A DNA stretch of 64,000 nt from positions 45,136,914 through 45,200,913 of the forward strand of contig NC_061794.1 of the NCBI RefSeq assembly GCF_021462225.1. Reading direction: 5' to 3'. The position numbers were made by a program, and so were the translations under genes. Shown here in pieces: positions 22,724 through 33,430 of this stretch. Source of the DNA: Girardinichthys multiradiatus. Taxonomy: Eukaryota > Chordata > Actinopteri > Cyprinodontiformes > Goodeidae. The notes below the pieces were generated by a model. It saw nothing but the letters and a program-made list of their open reading frames with translations, did no database searches and had not been told where the DNA came from. Position 1 is the first letter of the stretch. The number at the start of each line of letters is the position of its first letter.

Positions 22724-23010
22724 GGACTGTAAGTATTATGATTATTGATTAATTAATATTCATCAAGAATAATAATTAAAAATCATGATTTGAGAAAATC
22801 AATTTCTTAACTAAAATCCTCATTTATAAATCGAAACCAGAGATGTCTTCTGGTGTTGTAATTGTGGCTCAACGCCTTTGATAATTACAACCGTTAAATA
22901 CTCAGTAATAATTAATTACTATTACTAGATGTCACTGTTTAATCAACCGTTTCTGCTGAAACGTGGGGAACTTCAATCTTATTTTGACTGACAAATCATT
23001 CTTGCCATCA
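22724..23010. mobile_element. Unidentified 287-bp insertion with 10-bp flanking repeat
   Basis: The 10-mer CACTCATTCG occurs at 22,714-22,723 and again at 23,011-23,020, with AT-rich unrelated sequence between. Taking out the insert and one copy of the 10-mer restores an RT-like reading (NPLIRLA followed by GAWLFKADITSAFK). The insert starts ggactgtaag and ends cttgccatca. It has no terminal inverted repeat, no poly-A and no tRNA-like box that I can see. Confidence 0.75.
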
Positions 23011-23020
23011 CACTCATTCG

Positions 23021-24168
23021 ATTAGCCAGCTGAGGAGCCTGGCTCTTCAAAGCAGACATCACCAGCGCCTTTAAAGTCCTCTCTATCCACCCTGATTTGT
23101 GGCGCTTCTTTGGCATTTTTTGGAAAGGTGCTTACTACTTCGCAGTACGGCTCACCTTCGACTGTAGAAGTAGTCCAAAAATATTCAACTCTGTCAGATG
23201 CGTTATGTTGGATCCTCATTAACAACTACAAACTCCCTTACGTTTTGCACCTTCTCGACAACTTCCTGATTGTAACCTCCCCATCCTCTCCTCCAAGCAA
23301 GAGTCTTCGTGCTAACCAAAGTATTTTCAGACCCGGGCGTCCCTCTCTCTGAAGAGAAAACTATTGGTCCATGCACGTCAATCGAGTTCTTGGGTATTAC
23401 TCTTGACTCATCCTCTTTTCAAGCATCCTTGCCTCGGGAGACAATTAATCGCATTACTCTGCTCACTGACAGATGTTTCAAACAACGGCTGTCAACACTT
23501 GTCAGCAACCTGAATTATGCCATTCATATCATTCCTCAAGAAAAATCCTTCATTTCTAATCTCTTGTCTAAAGCAGCCAGCATCCCTTCTCTTCATGGTT
23601 CACTTATCCTCGACAACTCATGCAAAATGTAAATGCATCATTTCCTGTCCTCTTGGAATAGCATTTCATTTTTCTGTAACAATTTTATTACTCACCCTGA
23701 TGACATTCAGCTCTACACAGATGCAGCACCCTCAGTGGGTTTTGGAGGCTACTACAGCGACAGGTGGTTTGCATCCAAGTAGCCTCCAGAGTTCAGGTCT
23801 CTCCAGGATAACTTTGTTTCTCCCCCATCAGCTCTTTATGAGCTTTATTCCATTATCATAGCAGCAATCCTTTGGGGCACGAATGGTCTAAAAAGTCAAT
23901 TCTCATTAATTCAGACAATACCTTAGTGGTAGAAGTTATTAATAAAGGTCATTCTCGGTCTCTAGAAATCATGCAGTTTTTTCGTCGGCTTACCCTCACA
24001 TCTGCCCAACACCAGTTCCTGCTTCGCGCAGCTCATGTTCCAGGAAACAGAAATTGTATTGCTGATGCTCTGTCTCGCTTCTCTTTTCAGAAGTTCAGAC
24101 TCTTGGCACCAGATTCGGACATCAACCCAACTCCAATCCCACTGATTTCTTCAACAATCTTGAACTAA
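23021..24168 (+). pseudogene. DIRS-like RT and RNase H
   Basis: RT motif A is present as FKADITSAFKVL near 23,040; the motif C equivalent reads HLLDNFLIV near 23,250, so the second catalytic Asp is Asn. The RT thumb has EFLGITLDSSSF (23,388 on). RNase H begins near 23,710 (LYTDAAPSVGFGG, catalytic D), continues as a SDNTLVVEVINKG block near 23,910 and ends in AAHVPGNRNCIADALSR at about 24,030-24,080, the conserved H and D of the family. At least three frames are needed (breaks near 23,170, 23,300 and 23,860). The protein would have copied element RNA into DNA. Confidence 0.8.
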
Positions 24169-24304
24169 CTCCACAATTAGTCATTCTCTCCAAAGCCTCT
24201 CAACAACCCATCCTTAACAGCCTCGCTCGCCACACTCTGTCCGCTAACCTTTCAGGATGGAACAGTTTCAAATTTTTTCATCCTACTCATCAACTGCTCT
24301 TGCC

Positions 24305-24611
24305 CACTGTTAGACCTTTAGAAAACCTGGAAAACAATCGACCGGAGCCACGTCAATCTGCTTTGATGCAATAAAATAAAATGCCATGTAGTTTAAATCA
24401 GTTCAGTTCAACTTAGTTCATTTATATTGCATCAATATGCGACAAACGTCATCTGAAGACAGTTCACATAGTCAAACAAATTGAATTTCACATCAAATGT
24501 CTCCAAACAAGAAAACCCTCCTGTGGGAAATAAGTTTAGAATAGGAGGCTATCTTCAGAGTACAAGAAGGGTGATTTTAGGGTGTTTTGGATTTTGTTTG
24601 GGTTTTAGTTG
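24305..24611. repeat. 307-bp block, first copy (pair with 28,784)
   Basis: Collinear with 28,784-29,090 without a net indel, offset exactly 4,479 bp, with roughly ten substitutions. Both start 'cactgttagaccttt' and end 'gggttttagttg'. The inside resembles the 3' end of an L2-type LINE on the minus strand ('agttcatttatattgcatc'). Confidence 0.88.
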
Positions 24612-24854
24612 TTTTTATTTCCAGTTTACATTTTTGGGTCTTGCTTCTGTTTTCCTGGCTGTGCTTTAGTTTCTTAGTATTGTGAGATGCAGGGTACACC
24701 CTGGACAGATCGCCAATCCAATTTAAAATAATTTAAAATTTAATCCTAAAATGTTATGAAAAGCGTTTATTTGCTTCAGCTCCATTTGTTGGTGGGCCAA
24801 CTGTGTACCATTCTTGAACTGTGGTCAGGAGTCAAATATCTATTCCAAGGTCTA

Positions 24855-25140
24855 TAAATGGTAGTTCCTAGGAACCAGAAGTGGTTCACAGTAGATACAG
24901 TGTTAATGAGGATTGTGAGGGGGGTATGTGGGGGTGGTGTTCTCTGAAAGTCCACCATCATCTCCACAGTCTTGAGTGGGTTAAGTTCCAGGTGGTTCTG
25001 ACCACACTAGTGTACTAGCCGATCCACCTCCTGTCTGTATGCAGACTCATCACTTCCTGGATCAGTCCAATAACAGTGGTGTCATCTGCAAACTTCAGGA
25101 ATTTCACAGACGGGTTTGCTGAGGTGCAGTCATTTACACT
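24855..25140 (-). mobile_element. Rex1-like LINE RT fragment
   Basis: Minus-strand reading includes HLELNPLKTVEMMVDF then FQRTPPP, the RT region after the catalytic core in Rex1 LINEs; upstream, a DDTTVIG-like segment at about 25,080 is the YADD-loop region. The same block is found plus-strand at 61,685-61,790. Frames are broken and both ends are truncated. Confidence 0.7.
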
Positions 25141-25296
25141 TTAAAACAGACATGTGATAGTGTTCAATATATAAAAGAGCCTGGCGATCATAGACCAGTA
25201 TAGCAGAGACATCATGCTAGCAGACTGAACAAGATAAAACAACAACAAACAGAAATAAGAGCAAGCCTGGCAGACAGCTAGTTGCACACGCTGGCC

Positions 25297-25360
25297 AAGT
25301 CAAGTCAAGTTTATTTATATAGCGCTTTTCAGCAACAAGGCACTCAAGGCAACATCTATG
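25297..25360 (-). mobile_element. LINE-B 3' tail
   Basis: 'caagtcaagtttatttatatagcgcttttcagcaac' matches the 3' end of LINE-B at 53,350-53,390. Only about 60 bp, 5'-truncated. Confidence 0.6.
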
Positions 25361-25992
25361 TTGTTGTTTCTTGTGAATGTCTAATTTAAAGCCATATGCT
25401 GCTTAGAAAGCAGTGGAGACTGCTGTGTTGTAACAGTCTCCATAGCAACCATTTTATTTCCAGCTGGGCACACTGAAATCCTTTGTGGCAATGACAAACT
25501 GGTGTGTCTGTTAAAATTTCTAAGATATCCTGATGTTGTGAATATCTATTTTTAAGCCCAGTGCTCCAATGAAAGCAGTGGGCACTGCCACCATTCATCC
25601 ACCAATACGCTTGGTCACTTGGTTACCATGGAAACTGGACGCTGACTTGGGGATGGAAATTGCTTCTGACTAAGGAGTATACTGGCTGTTAGACAACTCC
25701 TGCTCCTGATTGACAAATGCTCCTCATCTCCTAAAAGGTGTTTGATAATCTAGATCTAAAGGAAAAATAAATTTCATCAATAGGCACTGGGCACCAAAAA
25801 CAAAATTAGTTTTTTTATGTTTTTAATAAATTTAAAATTATAATAAACTTATGTTACTTGTTGATTCTTTAAGAACCAAAGCCTCTCTGTCCAGATAAAT
25901 GACATTGCCTAACAGTTGGTTACTGGTTAAGCTGCTAGCATTGCTTCATTGACACTAATGTGTTTTAAAACCTTTACTGATTCAGGTTTCTG
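25361..25992. other. No gene recognised
   Basis: No coding or repeat signature seen before the TA target of Tc1 copy B. Confidence 0.5.
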
Positions 25993-25994
25993 TA

Positions 25995-27520
25995 CAGGTC
26001 CTTCTCAAAATATTAGCATATTGTGATAAAGTTCATTATTTTCCATAATGTCATGATGAAAATTTAACATTCATATATTTTAGATTCATTGCACACTAAC
26101 TGAAATATTTCAGGTCTTTTATTGTCTTAATACGGATGATTTTGGCATACAGCTCATGAAAACCCAAAATTCCTATCTCACAAAATTAGCAAATTTCATC
26201 CGACCAATAAAAGAAAAGTGTTTTTAATACAAAAAACGTCAACCTTCAAATAATCATGTACAGTTATGCACTCAATACTTGGTTGGGAATCCTTTTGCAG
26301 AAATGACTGCTTCAATGCGGCGTGGCATGGAGGCAATCAGCCTGTGGCACTGCTGAGGTCTTATGGAGGCCCAGGATGCTTCGATAGCGGCCTTTAGCTC
26401 ATCCAGAGTGTTGGGTCTTGAGTCTCTCAACGTTCTCTTCACAATATCCCACAGATTCTCTATGGGGTTCAGGTCAGGAGAGTTGGCAGGCCAATTGAGC
26501 ACAGTGATACCATGGTCACCATGGTGCTGAAAAATGAAATCTTCATCTCCATAAAGCTTTTCAGCAGATGGAAGCATGAAGTGCTCCAAAATCTCCTGAT
26601 AGCTAGCTGCATTGACCCTGCCCTTGATAAAACACAGTGGACCAACACCAGCAGCTGACACGGCACCCCAGACCATCACTGACTGTGGGTACTTGACACT
26701 GGACTTCTGGCATTTTGGCATTTCCTTCTCCCCAGTCTTCCTCCAGACTCTGGCACCTTGATTTCCGAATGACATGCAGAATTTGCTTTCATCCAAAAAA
26801 AGTACTTTGGACCACTGAGCAACAGTCCAGTGCTGCTTCTCTGTAGCCCAGGTCTGGGGAATGCGGCACCTGTAGCCCATTTCCAGCACACGCCTGTGCA
26901 CGGTGGCTCTGGATGTTTCTACTCCAGACTCAGTCCACTGCTTCCGCAGGTCCCCCAAGGTCTGGAATCGGCCCTTCTCCACAATCTTCCTCAGGGTCCG
27001 GTCACCTCTTCTCGTTGTGCAGCGTTTTCTGCCACACTTTTTCCTTCCCACAGACTTCCCACTGAGGTGCCTTGATACAGCACTCTGGGAACAGCCTATT
27101 CGTTCAGAAATTTATTTCTGTGTCTTACCCTCTTGCTTGAGGGTGTCAATAGTGGCCTTCTGGACAGCAGTCAGGTCGGCAGTCTTACCCATGATTGGGG
27201 TTTTGACTGATGAACCAGGCTGGGAGTTTTAAAGGCCTCAGGAATCTTTTGCAGGTGTTTAGAGTTAACTCGTTGATTCAGATGATTAGGTTCATAGCTC
27301 GTTTAGAGACCCTTTTAATGATATGCTAATTTTGTGAGATAGGAATTTTGGGTTTTCATGAGCTGTATGCCAAAATCATCCGTATTAAGACAATAAAAGA
27401 CCTGAAATATTTCAGTTAGTGTGCAATGAATCTAAAATATATGAATGTTAAATTTTCATCATGACATTATGGAAAATAATGAACTTTATCACAATATGCT
27501 AATATTTTGAGAAGGACCTG
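25995..27520 (-). mobile_element. Tc1 copy B
   Basis: 1,526 bp, flanked by TA (25,993-25,994 and 27,521-27,522), with the same roughly 200-bp IR/DR terminal repeats as copy A. Both terminal repeats carry the variant 'gtcatgatg'. The transposase is broken in three ways. Confidence 0.93.
26272..27192 (-). pseudogene. Tc1 transposase, copy B, broken
   Basis: From the ATG at 27,192, codon 27 is TAA (GAA in copies C and D). The remainder is open for 259 codons from an internal Met at 27,051. Two in-frame deletions relative to copy D: residues 114-127 (the basic segment VKPLLNQKQRQKRL, between the DNA-binding and catalytic domains), shared with copy C; and residues 238-253, which removes the second catalytic Asp and leaves a repeated 'ccatggt' at the junction. 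No active enzyme is possible, although the ends could still be moved by another copy's transposase. Confidence 0.92.
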
Positions 27521-27522
27521 TA

Positions 27523-28783
27523 TATTAAAGTATACATAAACAAATGTAAAAAAGTATATGTTTTGTCATAAGACTTTGTTATAACCAGTCTGAAAGATGT
27601 TTTCAGCATTTTTCAGTTGTTCAGCTATAATGATTTCAGTAAGACTCCTGCTTTTAGCACAGCAACAGATACATTTTATGTCTACAAACATGGTTTTATT
27701 AACCTTTCAGAAATGTGTGATATGTGATTGCCAGTACAGTCACTATTAGTCAAATCCCAAATTAACAGTGTTGCTTTTAAAATATATTGCATATTAGCAG
27801 TTATTAACACCAGTTTAAGAGCATATTTTAGCTCTTTTTTTCACTAGAGTGTAGAAGTGCAAAATAAATCTAGTGACATATTTGGTATTCTGCAGCTTCT
27901 CTGTTGTATGTCAGTGAATAAAGGCATAAACTGTTCTGTTAGTATCCTGTTCCCACATTCAAAACTATACCAGATGAAGCTGATTAACAACAAGATTTGA
28001 TGCATTTGTTTTATGTTTGAGGGTTTTTCCGCATTTCAGCATAGTATTATTTAATTATTAGCCACTCTAGAAACTGGTTCAATTTTAGGACCACCTCTAT
28101 ATATGATCCCTGAATACAATTCATTCTATTTATCCCTTTATCCATTTTCCTTCTGTGCCTTTTTGACAAATCACATGGGTTCTACTTCACCTTATTTGGC
28201 CCTGCAGCACAAAAAGGAGCTTGAAAATGGTGAGAGTAACTGTGTCCATACAGCACAAATCAATCTTAGCCACAGCTTTGAAATAAACAGACATATCCCA
28301 GACTATTCCTTCAATCCTCAGTTTTTCCAAACATCAATCAGAACTATGTCAGCTTTGGTCTCCGCTATTTTCTTTTCTCCTTCTTTAACAGAAAGCTGTA
28401 ACATGCTTGAACAAAAAGTTGTAGTGTCCCAAGAGCAGGAAAGAAAAGGTAAAGAAAAAAGGGAAACATTCTCATTTCTAAGATCTATTATCTTTTATTG
28501 AGGCAACTAGAAGGTGAATGATCTATTTATCTTTCTATGATTTTAAGTTTGCAAGTCCAGGAAACCAGTCTTTCTTGCAATCTTTTGAAGTCTATCAGAG
28601 CAACAATTTAAAAGTATGTGTTTTAATGTGTTTCTTTAACTTACAAACAGCTACAAGCACTGTTCATCTGCTGAAGCAATTTTTTGACATCCATTTAAAA
28701 ATGTTATAGACAATATGCTGTAAATGTCAGGTACAAGAATTTCATAAAAAATGGTTAAAAGGAATTAAAAGTACAAAGCTCCA
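27523..28783. other. No gene recognised
   Basis: AT-rich. A 132-codon plus-strand ORF at 28,103-28,501 has no recognisable domain and is treated as chance. Confidence 0.45.
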
Positions 28784-29090
28784 CACTGTTAGACCTTTAG
28801 AAAACCTGGAAAACAATCGACCGGAGCCACGTCAATCTGCTTTGATGCAATAAAATAAAATGCCATGTAGTTTAAATCAGTTCAGTTCAACTTAGTTTAT
28901 TTATATTGCATCAATATGCGACAAACGTCATCTGAAGACAGTTCACATAGTCAAACAAATTGAATTTCACATCAAATTTCTTCAAACAAGAAAACCCTCC
29001 TGTGGAAAATAAGTTTAGAATGGGTGGCTACCTTCAGAGGACAAGAAGGGTGATTTTAGGGTGTTTTGGATTTTGTTTGGGTTTTAGTTG
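28784..29090. repeat. 307-bp block, second copy
   Basis: Partner of 24,305-24,611; see there. Flanks on both sides differ from those of the first copy. Confidence 0.88.
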
Positions 29091-29429
29091 TATCACTCTG
29101 CTAACTCCTCGTGGAAACATTACTCCATGTTTGCAACTGTCACAGTTACCTGTTTTGTTCTTGCCTCCATCTGAGAGCGATTTTGTTTTTCAAAAACAAA
29201 AAACAGCACAACGCCTGACACTTTTACCGAAAAGAAACAAGGCCTAACCAGGATAAAGTCTAATTTTTGACTCATTAGAAATAAAGCATTATATCCTAAA
29301 CATCTGTGACAAGCTTTAGTCCAAATAAAATATGGTTAAAGTACCAAAGCTGTGTAGATTTGACTTTAGTAAGATCTTGAGGTGCTCAGCTTAGCCAGAA
29401 ATTTGTCTTTTATGTTGTTTTCTGCAGTT

Positions 29430-29838
29430 TTGTTTTGCAATCATACAGTTCTTGCCAGAATGGTGTGACACCAGGTTTAACCTTGCTTAAAATATATCAT
29501 GAGCAAAACGGCAAGGCGTTTAATAAACAAGCTGCAATTCTGTTCTAATTTCTCCAGCACATATTGCCTCCATAAACTTTGTCCTTCACTGCTGTTGTAT
29601 TGTTGCTGCTGTTTTCTTCGTGTTTGCTAGAGGCTACCACTGAAAACTGCTGCTTTTATGGGGTAATTTTAGACAATGATAACTTTTTATTACTATGTTG
29701 TGTTCTTCTAATGATACTTTAAAGAATAAATGGAAAATCGAAAAACTAAAAGTCAGATTTTATTGCGTTATAAAAAACAAATGTGTGAACTATTAGCTCA
29801 TTACTTCATGAAGTCAATAAAATGAAAATCTTCCAGAT
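29430..29838. repeat. Block shared with 60,000-60,395
   Basis: Long matches in the same orientation, e.g. 'ctccagcacatattgcctcc', 'taaactttgtccttcactgc', 'ctgcttttatggggtaattt'. The block ends at 'gtcaataaaat' and in both places runs directly into the minus-strand 3' end of LINE-A. Confidence 0.82.
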
Positions 29839-30115
29839 AAACACATGTTGTCTCAAGGCACTACAATAAAAAAGTGAATTCAATCGAATCACACAATTGT
29901 CAAGTCAGGTACATACTGTACATTCCAATGGATCCGAGTCAAACAATGCAGTCAGATTCAATTAAATTCTTCAAATTTGTTTAAACATTTAGAATCTAAG
30001 AAAACCCAGCAGATTGCATCGAGTCAGTGACTTGCACTCCTCCACTCCTCCTGGATGAGCATGCAGAGACAGTGTACAGATGTTGGCATTGTGTTGTTGA
30101 CTTTGCACTTTTATC
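29839..30115 (-). mobile_element. LINE-A copy 3, 3' UTR only
   Basis: Contains 'acatgttgtctcaaggcac', 'aaacccagcagattgcatc' and 'ctcctggatgagcatgcag', all present in the LINE-A 3' ends at 40.7-41.0 kb and (reversed) 48.3-48.5 kb. No coding sequence. Confidence 0.75.
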
Positions 30116-30554
30116 TCAAGGAATTCTGTTCCATCCTAGCATCTGCATTTCCTGATACTAGGCTAGTGTTTAATGGATTTTAATTTGTTTTAACGAACTA
30201 CTTCTTGGTATAAAAATCTGTTGACCAAAACATACGAAACTAAATCTGACTTATCCAAGTGTTGGATTATTCTTAACTTTTTTGTTTAGTATTTCATTTG
30301 TCATAAATTCTTTGTAGCATGTAAAGAACAAAAGTAGACATTTTTAAAAGACACTAAAGTTTACTGGCAATATTCGTAAAATACAGTCATGCGTATTTAG
30401 GCTAAGGCCTGAAAAGACAACAAGAATATTTTTATATCTGCAGCAGCACAAAACTGCTGCACACAGTTGAGATGCTGATGTCCAACACTCCTGCCGTCTG
30501 GGCCAGAAGCAATTACCTCTCTCTTCCTTAAGGCCACACATTCACTGAAAGACA
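30116..30554. other. No gene recognised
   Basis: No coding or repeat signature recognised. Confidence 0.5.
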
Positions 30555-30556
30555 TA

Positions 30557-32124
30557 CAGGTCCTTCTCAAAAAATTAGCATATTGTGATAAAGTTCATTA
30601 TTTTCTATAATGTAATGATGAAAATTTAACATTCATATATTTTAGATTCATTGCACACTAACTGAAATATTTCAGGTCTTTTATTGTCTTAATACGGATG
30701 ATTTTGGCATACAGCTCATGAAAACCCAAAATTCCTATCTCACAAAATTAGCATATTTCATCCGACCAATAAAAGAAAAGTGTTTTTAATACAAAAAACG
30801 TCAACCTTCAAATAATCATGTACAGTTATGCACTCAATACTTGGTCAGGAATCCTTTTGCAGAAATGACTGCTTCAATGCGGCGTGGCATGGAGGCAATC
30901 AGCCTGTGGCACTGCTGAGGTCTTATGGAGGCCCAGGATGCTTCGATAGCGGCCTTTAGCTCATCCAGAGTGTTGGGTCTTGAGTCTCTCAACGTTCTCT
31001 TCACAATATCCCACAGATTCTCTATGGGGTTCAGGTCAGGAGAGTTGGCAGGCCAATTGAGCACAGTGATACCATGGTCAGTAAACCATTTACCAGTGGT
31101 TTTGGCACTGTGAGCAGGTGCCAGGTCGTGCTGAAAAATGAAATCTTCATCTCCATAAAGCTTTTCAGCAGATGGAAGCATGAAGTGCTCCAAAATCTCC
31201 TGATAGCTAGCTGCATTGACCCTGCCCTTGATAAAACACAGTGGACCAACACTAGCAGCTGACACGGCACCCCAGACCATCACTGACTGTGGGTACTTGA
31301 CACTGGACTTCTGGCATTTTGGCATTTCCTTCTCCCAAGTCTTCCTCCAGACTCTGGCACCTTGATTTCCGAATAACACGCAGAATTTGCTTTCATCCGA
31401 AAAAAGTACTTTGGACCACTGAGCAACAGTCCAGTGCTGCTTTTCTGTAGCCCAGGTCTGGGGAATGCGGCACCTGTAGCCCATTTCCTGCACACGCCTG
31501 TGCACGGTGGCTCTGGATGTTTCTACTCCAGACTCAGTCCACTGCTTCCGCAGGTCCCCCAAGGTCTGGAATCGGCCCTTCTCCACAATCTTCCTCAGGG
31601 TCCGGTCACCTCTTCTCGTTGTGCACCGTTTTCTGCCACACTTTTTCCTTCCCACAGACTTCCCACTGAGGTGCCTTGATACAGCACTCTGGGAACAGCC
31701 TATTCGTTCAGAAATTTCTTTCTGTGTCTTACCCTCTTGCTTGAGGGTGTCAATAGTGGCCTTCTGGACAGCAGTCAGGTCGGCAGTCTTACCCATGATT
31801 GGGGTTTTGAGTGATAAACCACGCTGGGAGTTTTAAAGGCCTCAGGAATCTTTTGCAGGTGTTTAGAGTTAACTCGTTGATTCAGATGATTAGGTTCATA
31901 GCTCGTTTAGAGACCCTTTTAATAATATGCTAATTTTGTGAGATAGGAATTTTGGGTTTTCATGAGCTGTATGCCAAAATCATCCGTATTAAGACAATAA
32001 AAGACCTGAAATATTTCAGTTAGTGTGCAATGAATCTAAAATATATGAATGTTAAATTTTCATCATGACATTATGGAAAATAATGAACTTTATCACAATA
32101 TGCTAATTTTTTGAGAAGGACCTG
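30557..32124 (-). mobile_element. Tc1 copy C
   Basis: 1,568 bp flanked by TA (30,555-30,556 and 32,125-32,126). Terminal repeats as in the other copies, but both ends carry AAAAAATT where the others have AAAATATT at base 14 onward. The left repeat has 'gtaatgatg' (as copy A) and the right one 'gtcatgatg' (as B and D). Confidence 0.93.
30834..31796 (-). CDS. Tc1 transposase, copy C, open but 14 residues short
   Basis: 320-codon open frame from the family start (MGKTADLT). It has two N-terminal helix-turn-helix domains (residues about 1-50 and 65-113), a basic linker GRKKCGRKRCTTRRGDR with a nuclear-localisation look, and the DDE domain with SDESKF, QHDLAPAH and LNPIEN at 34-residue D-to-E spacing. 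Relative to copy D it lacks residues 114-127, a basic 14-residue segment leading into the catalytic domain, so activity is doubtful. There is no stop or frameshift. It would cut and paste DNA bounded by the family's terminal repeats into TA sites. Confidence 0.88.
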   Translation of the reverse strand: MGKTADLTAVQKATIDTLKQEGKTQKEISERIGCSQSAVSRHLSGKSVGRKKCGRKRCTTRRGDRTLRKIVEKGRFQTLGDLRKQWTESGVETSRATVHRRVQEMGYRCRIPQTWATEKQHWTVAQWSKVLFSDESKFCVLFGNQGARVWRKTWEKEMPKCQKSSVKYPQSVMVWGAVSAASVGPLCFIKGRVNAASYQEILEHFMLPSAEKLYGDEDFIFQHDLAPAHSAKTTGKWFTDHGITVLNWPANSPDLNPIENLWDIVKRTLRDSRPNTLDELKAAIEASWASIRPQQCHRLIASMPRRIEAVISAKGFLTKY

Positions 32125-32126
32125 TA

Positions 32127-32685
32127 TGTTGTCGCTCCAGAGCTGGATGCAGTTAAGCACAGGAAGCTAAGCAATTCTTCAGACAACCTGAAGTTCTGCA
32201 ACCAATGAGCATTTGTGAAACCTGGAACAATAACACACCATCACCAGGAGGCTCGGTTAAATGCCCAGGCTGACTGTCTGTGCGATAAATTTGCAACAGG
32301 AGAGCCATCTGAATAACACTCGGCATCAATACTACAATAAAAATATCTTTAACTATTAAATGGTTGTATGCTGGGCTTATTGTATATATGATCATTATAG
32401 CAAACAGTATTCGGTACCATTACCTTACCCTGACAAGTAGTCTAGCTCATACCCTTCGGTTTCTTACCGCTCTCTGGCTTCCGACACACTCCTCTTCTTT
32501 TTCTTAGGGTGTCATCTTGCCTCGAGCCTTTTCTGGCTCTCCTCTTTTACTTTGTCTAAAAGCAACAGACTGAGCAACAGGTTCACCATTGCTTCCATGT
32601 CCTCCATTGATGCGTTGTGTTTGAGTCGCATACAAATTACTTCAGATTACTTTTCGTGCTCTGGGTTCACCTTGCTACATGACAT
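32127..32685. other. No gene recognised
   Basis: No coding or repeat signature recognised. Confidence 0.5.
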
Positions 32686-32689
32686 CTAG

Positions 32690-33430
32690 ACCCACATTGA
32701 GGTAATACTCAACTATAAACGAAAACAACCCGGGCCACACTGAGTCGAGTCGCACTAAGTTGGTACTAATGGAAAAGGGCCATGACGGAATATTGTGATG
32801 GACTGTATCAAATGCAGCACTGAGATCTAACAGAACAAGTACAGACACAAGTCCATTATCTGAGACCATAAGAATATTATTAGTGACTTTCAGCAGAGCT
32901 GTTTCAGTGCTATGATGAGCTCTGAAACGTGACTGAAACTCTTCAAACAAATCATTACTGTGTAAATGTTCACACACTTGATTAGCAACTATTTTCTCAA
33001 GAAGTTTAGGTAAGAACGGAAGATTTGATAAAGGTCTGTAATTTATCAAGTCATCTTGATTAAGACAAGGTTTCCTAAATAAATGTTTAATTAGCTACCT
33101 TAGAAGCCTGTGGCACGGATCCATTAACTAACGATAGATTATTCATATCTAGAATGGGGTTGGTAAACAAAGGGAACACTTCCTTAAATAATTTGGGTGG
33201 GATTGGGTCTAACATACAAGTTGAAGGTTTAGATAAGGCAAATATATTTGATAACTCAAAACTGAAATGGATCAAAGTAGTCCAAACACAGATCAGGTTC
33301 TACAGTTACCTCCAGTCCTGCCTCACTTAGTAAAAACAGTGTTTTTTTTTATTTACTTTTTTTAATAGAATCAATTTTATTTATAAAGAATCCCGTTAAG
33401 TCATCACTGCTGAGGGAATAGATTATCAGG
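32690..33430 (-). mobile_element. LINE-A copy 4, RT core fragment
   Basis: Minus strand. 33,049-32,675 reads [19 protein letters not shown], then [11 protein letters not shown] and [12 protein letters not shown] (RT motif A). 33,275-33,087 gives the segment upstream of RT (PSTCMLDPIPPKLFKEVF). The linker with DLTGFFINKI-like text lies near 33,390. Frameshift near 33,080. Neither the YADD motif nor the 3' end is present. Confidence 0.82.

Larger units (their letters stand above)
21400..24304 (+). mobile_element. DIRS-order retrotransposon, copy 2, with two insertions
   Basis: Plus strand. Order: gag-like frame from 21,461; hAT MITE 21,964-22,398; rest of gag-like sequence; 287-bp insert 22,724-23,010; RT from 23,021; RNase H to about 24,170; decayed sequence up to 24,304. 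There it joins a block that also occurs at 28,784. No tyrosine recombinase was found, so the 3' part is missing. The RT and RNase H are clearly related to copy 1 in kind but are not a close copy of it. Confidence 0.78.

Noticed and set aside
28103..28501. 132-codon plus-strand ORF as a host gene
   Set aside because: No domain, no splice or promoter context, and AT-rich codon choice like the background.
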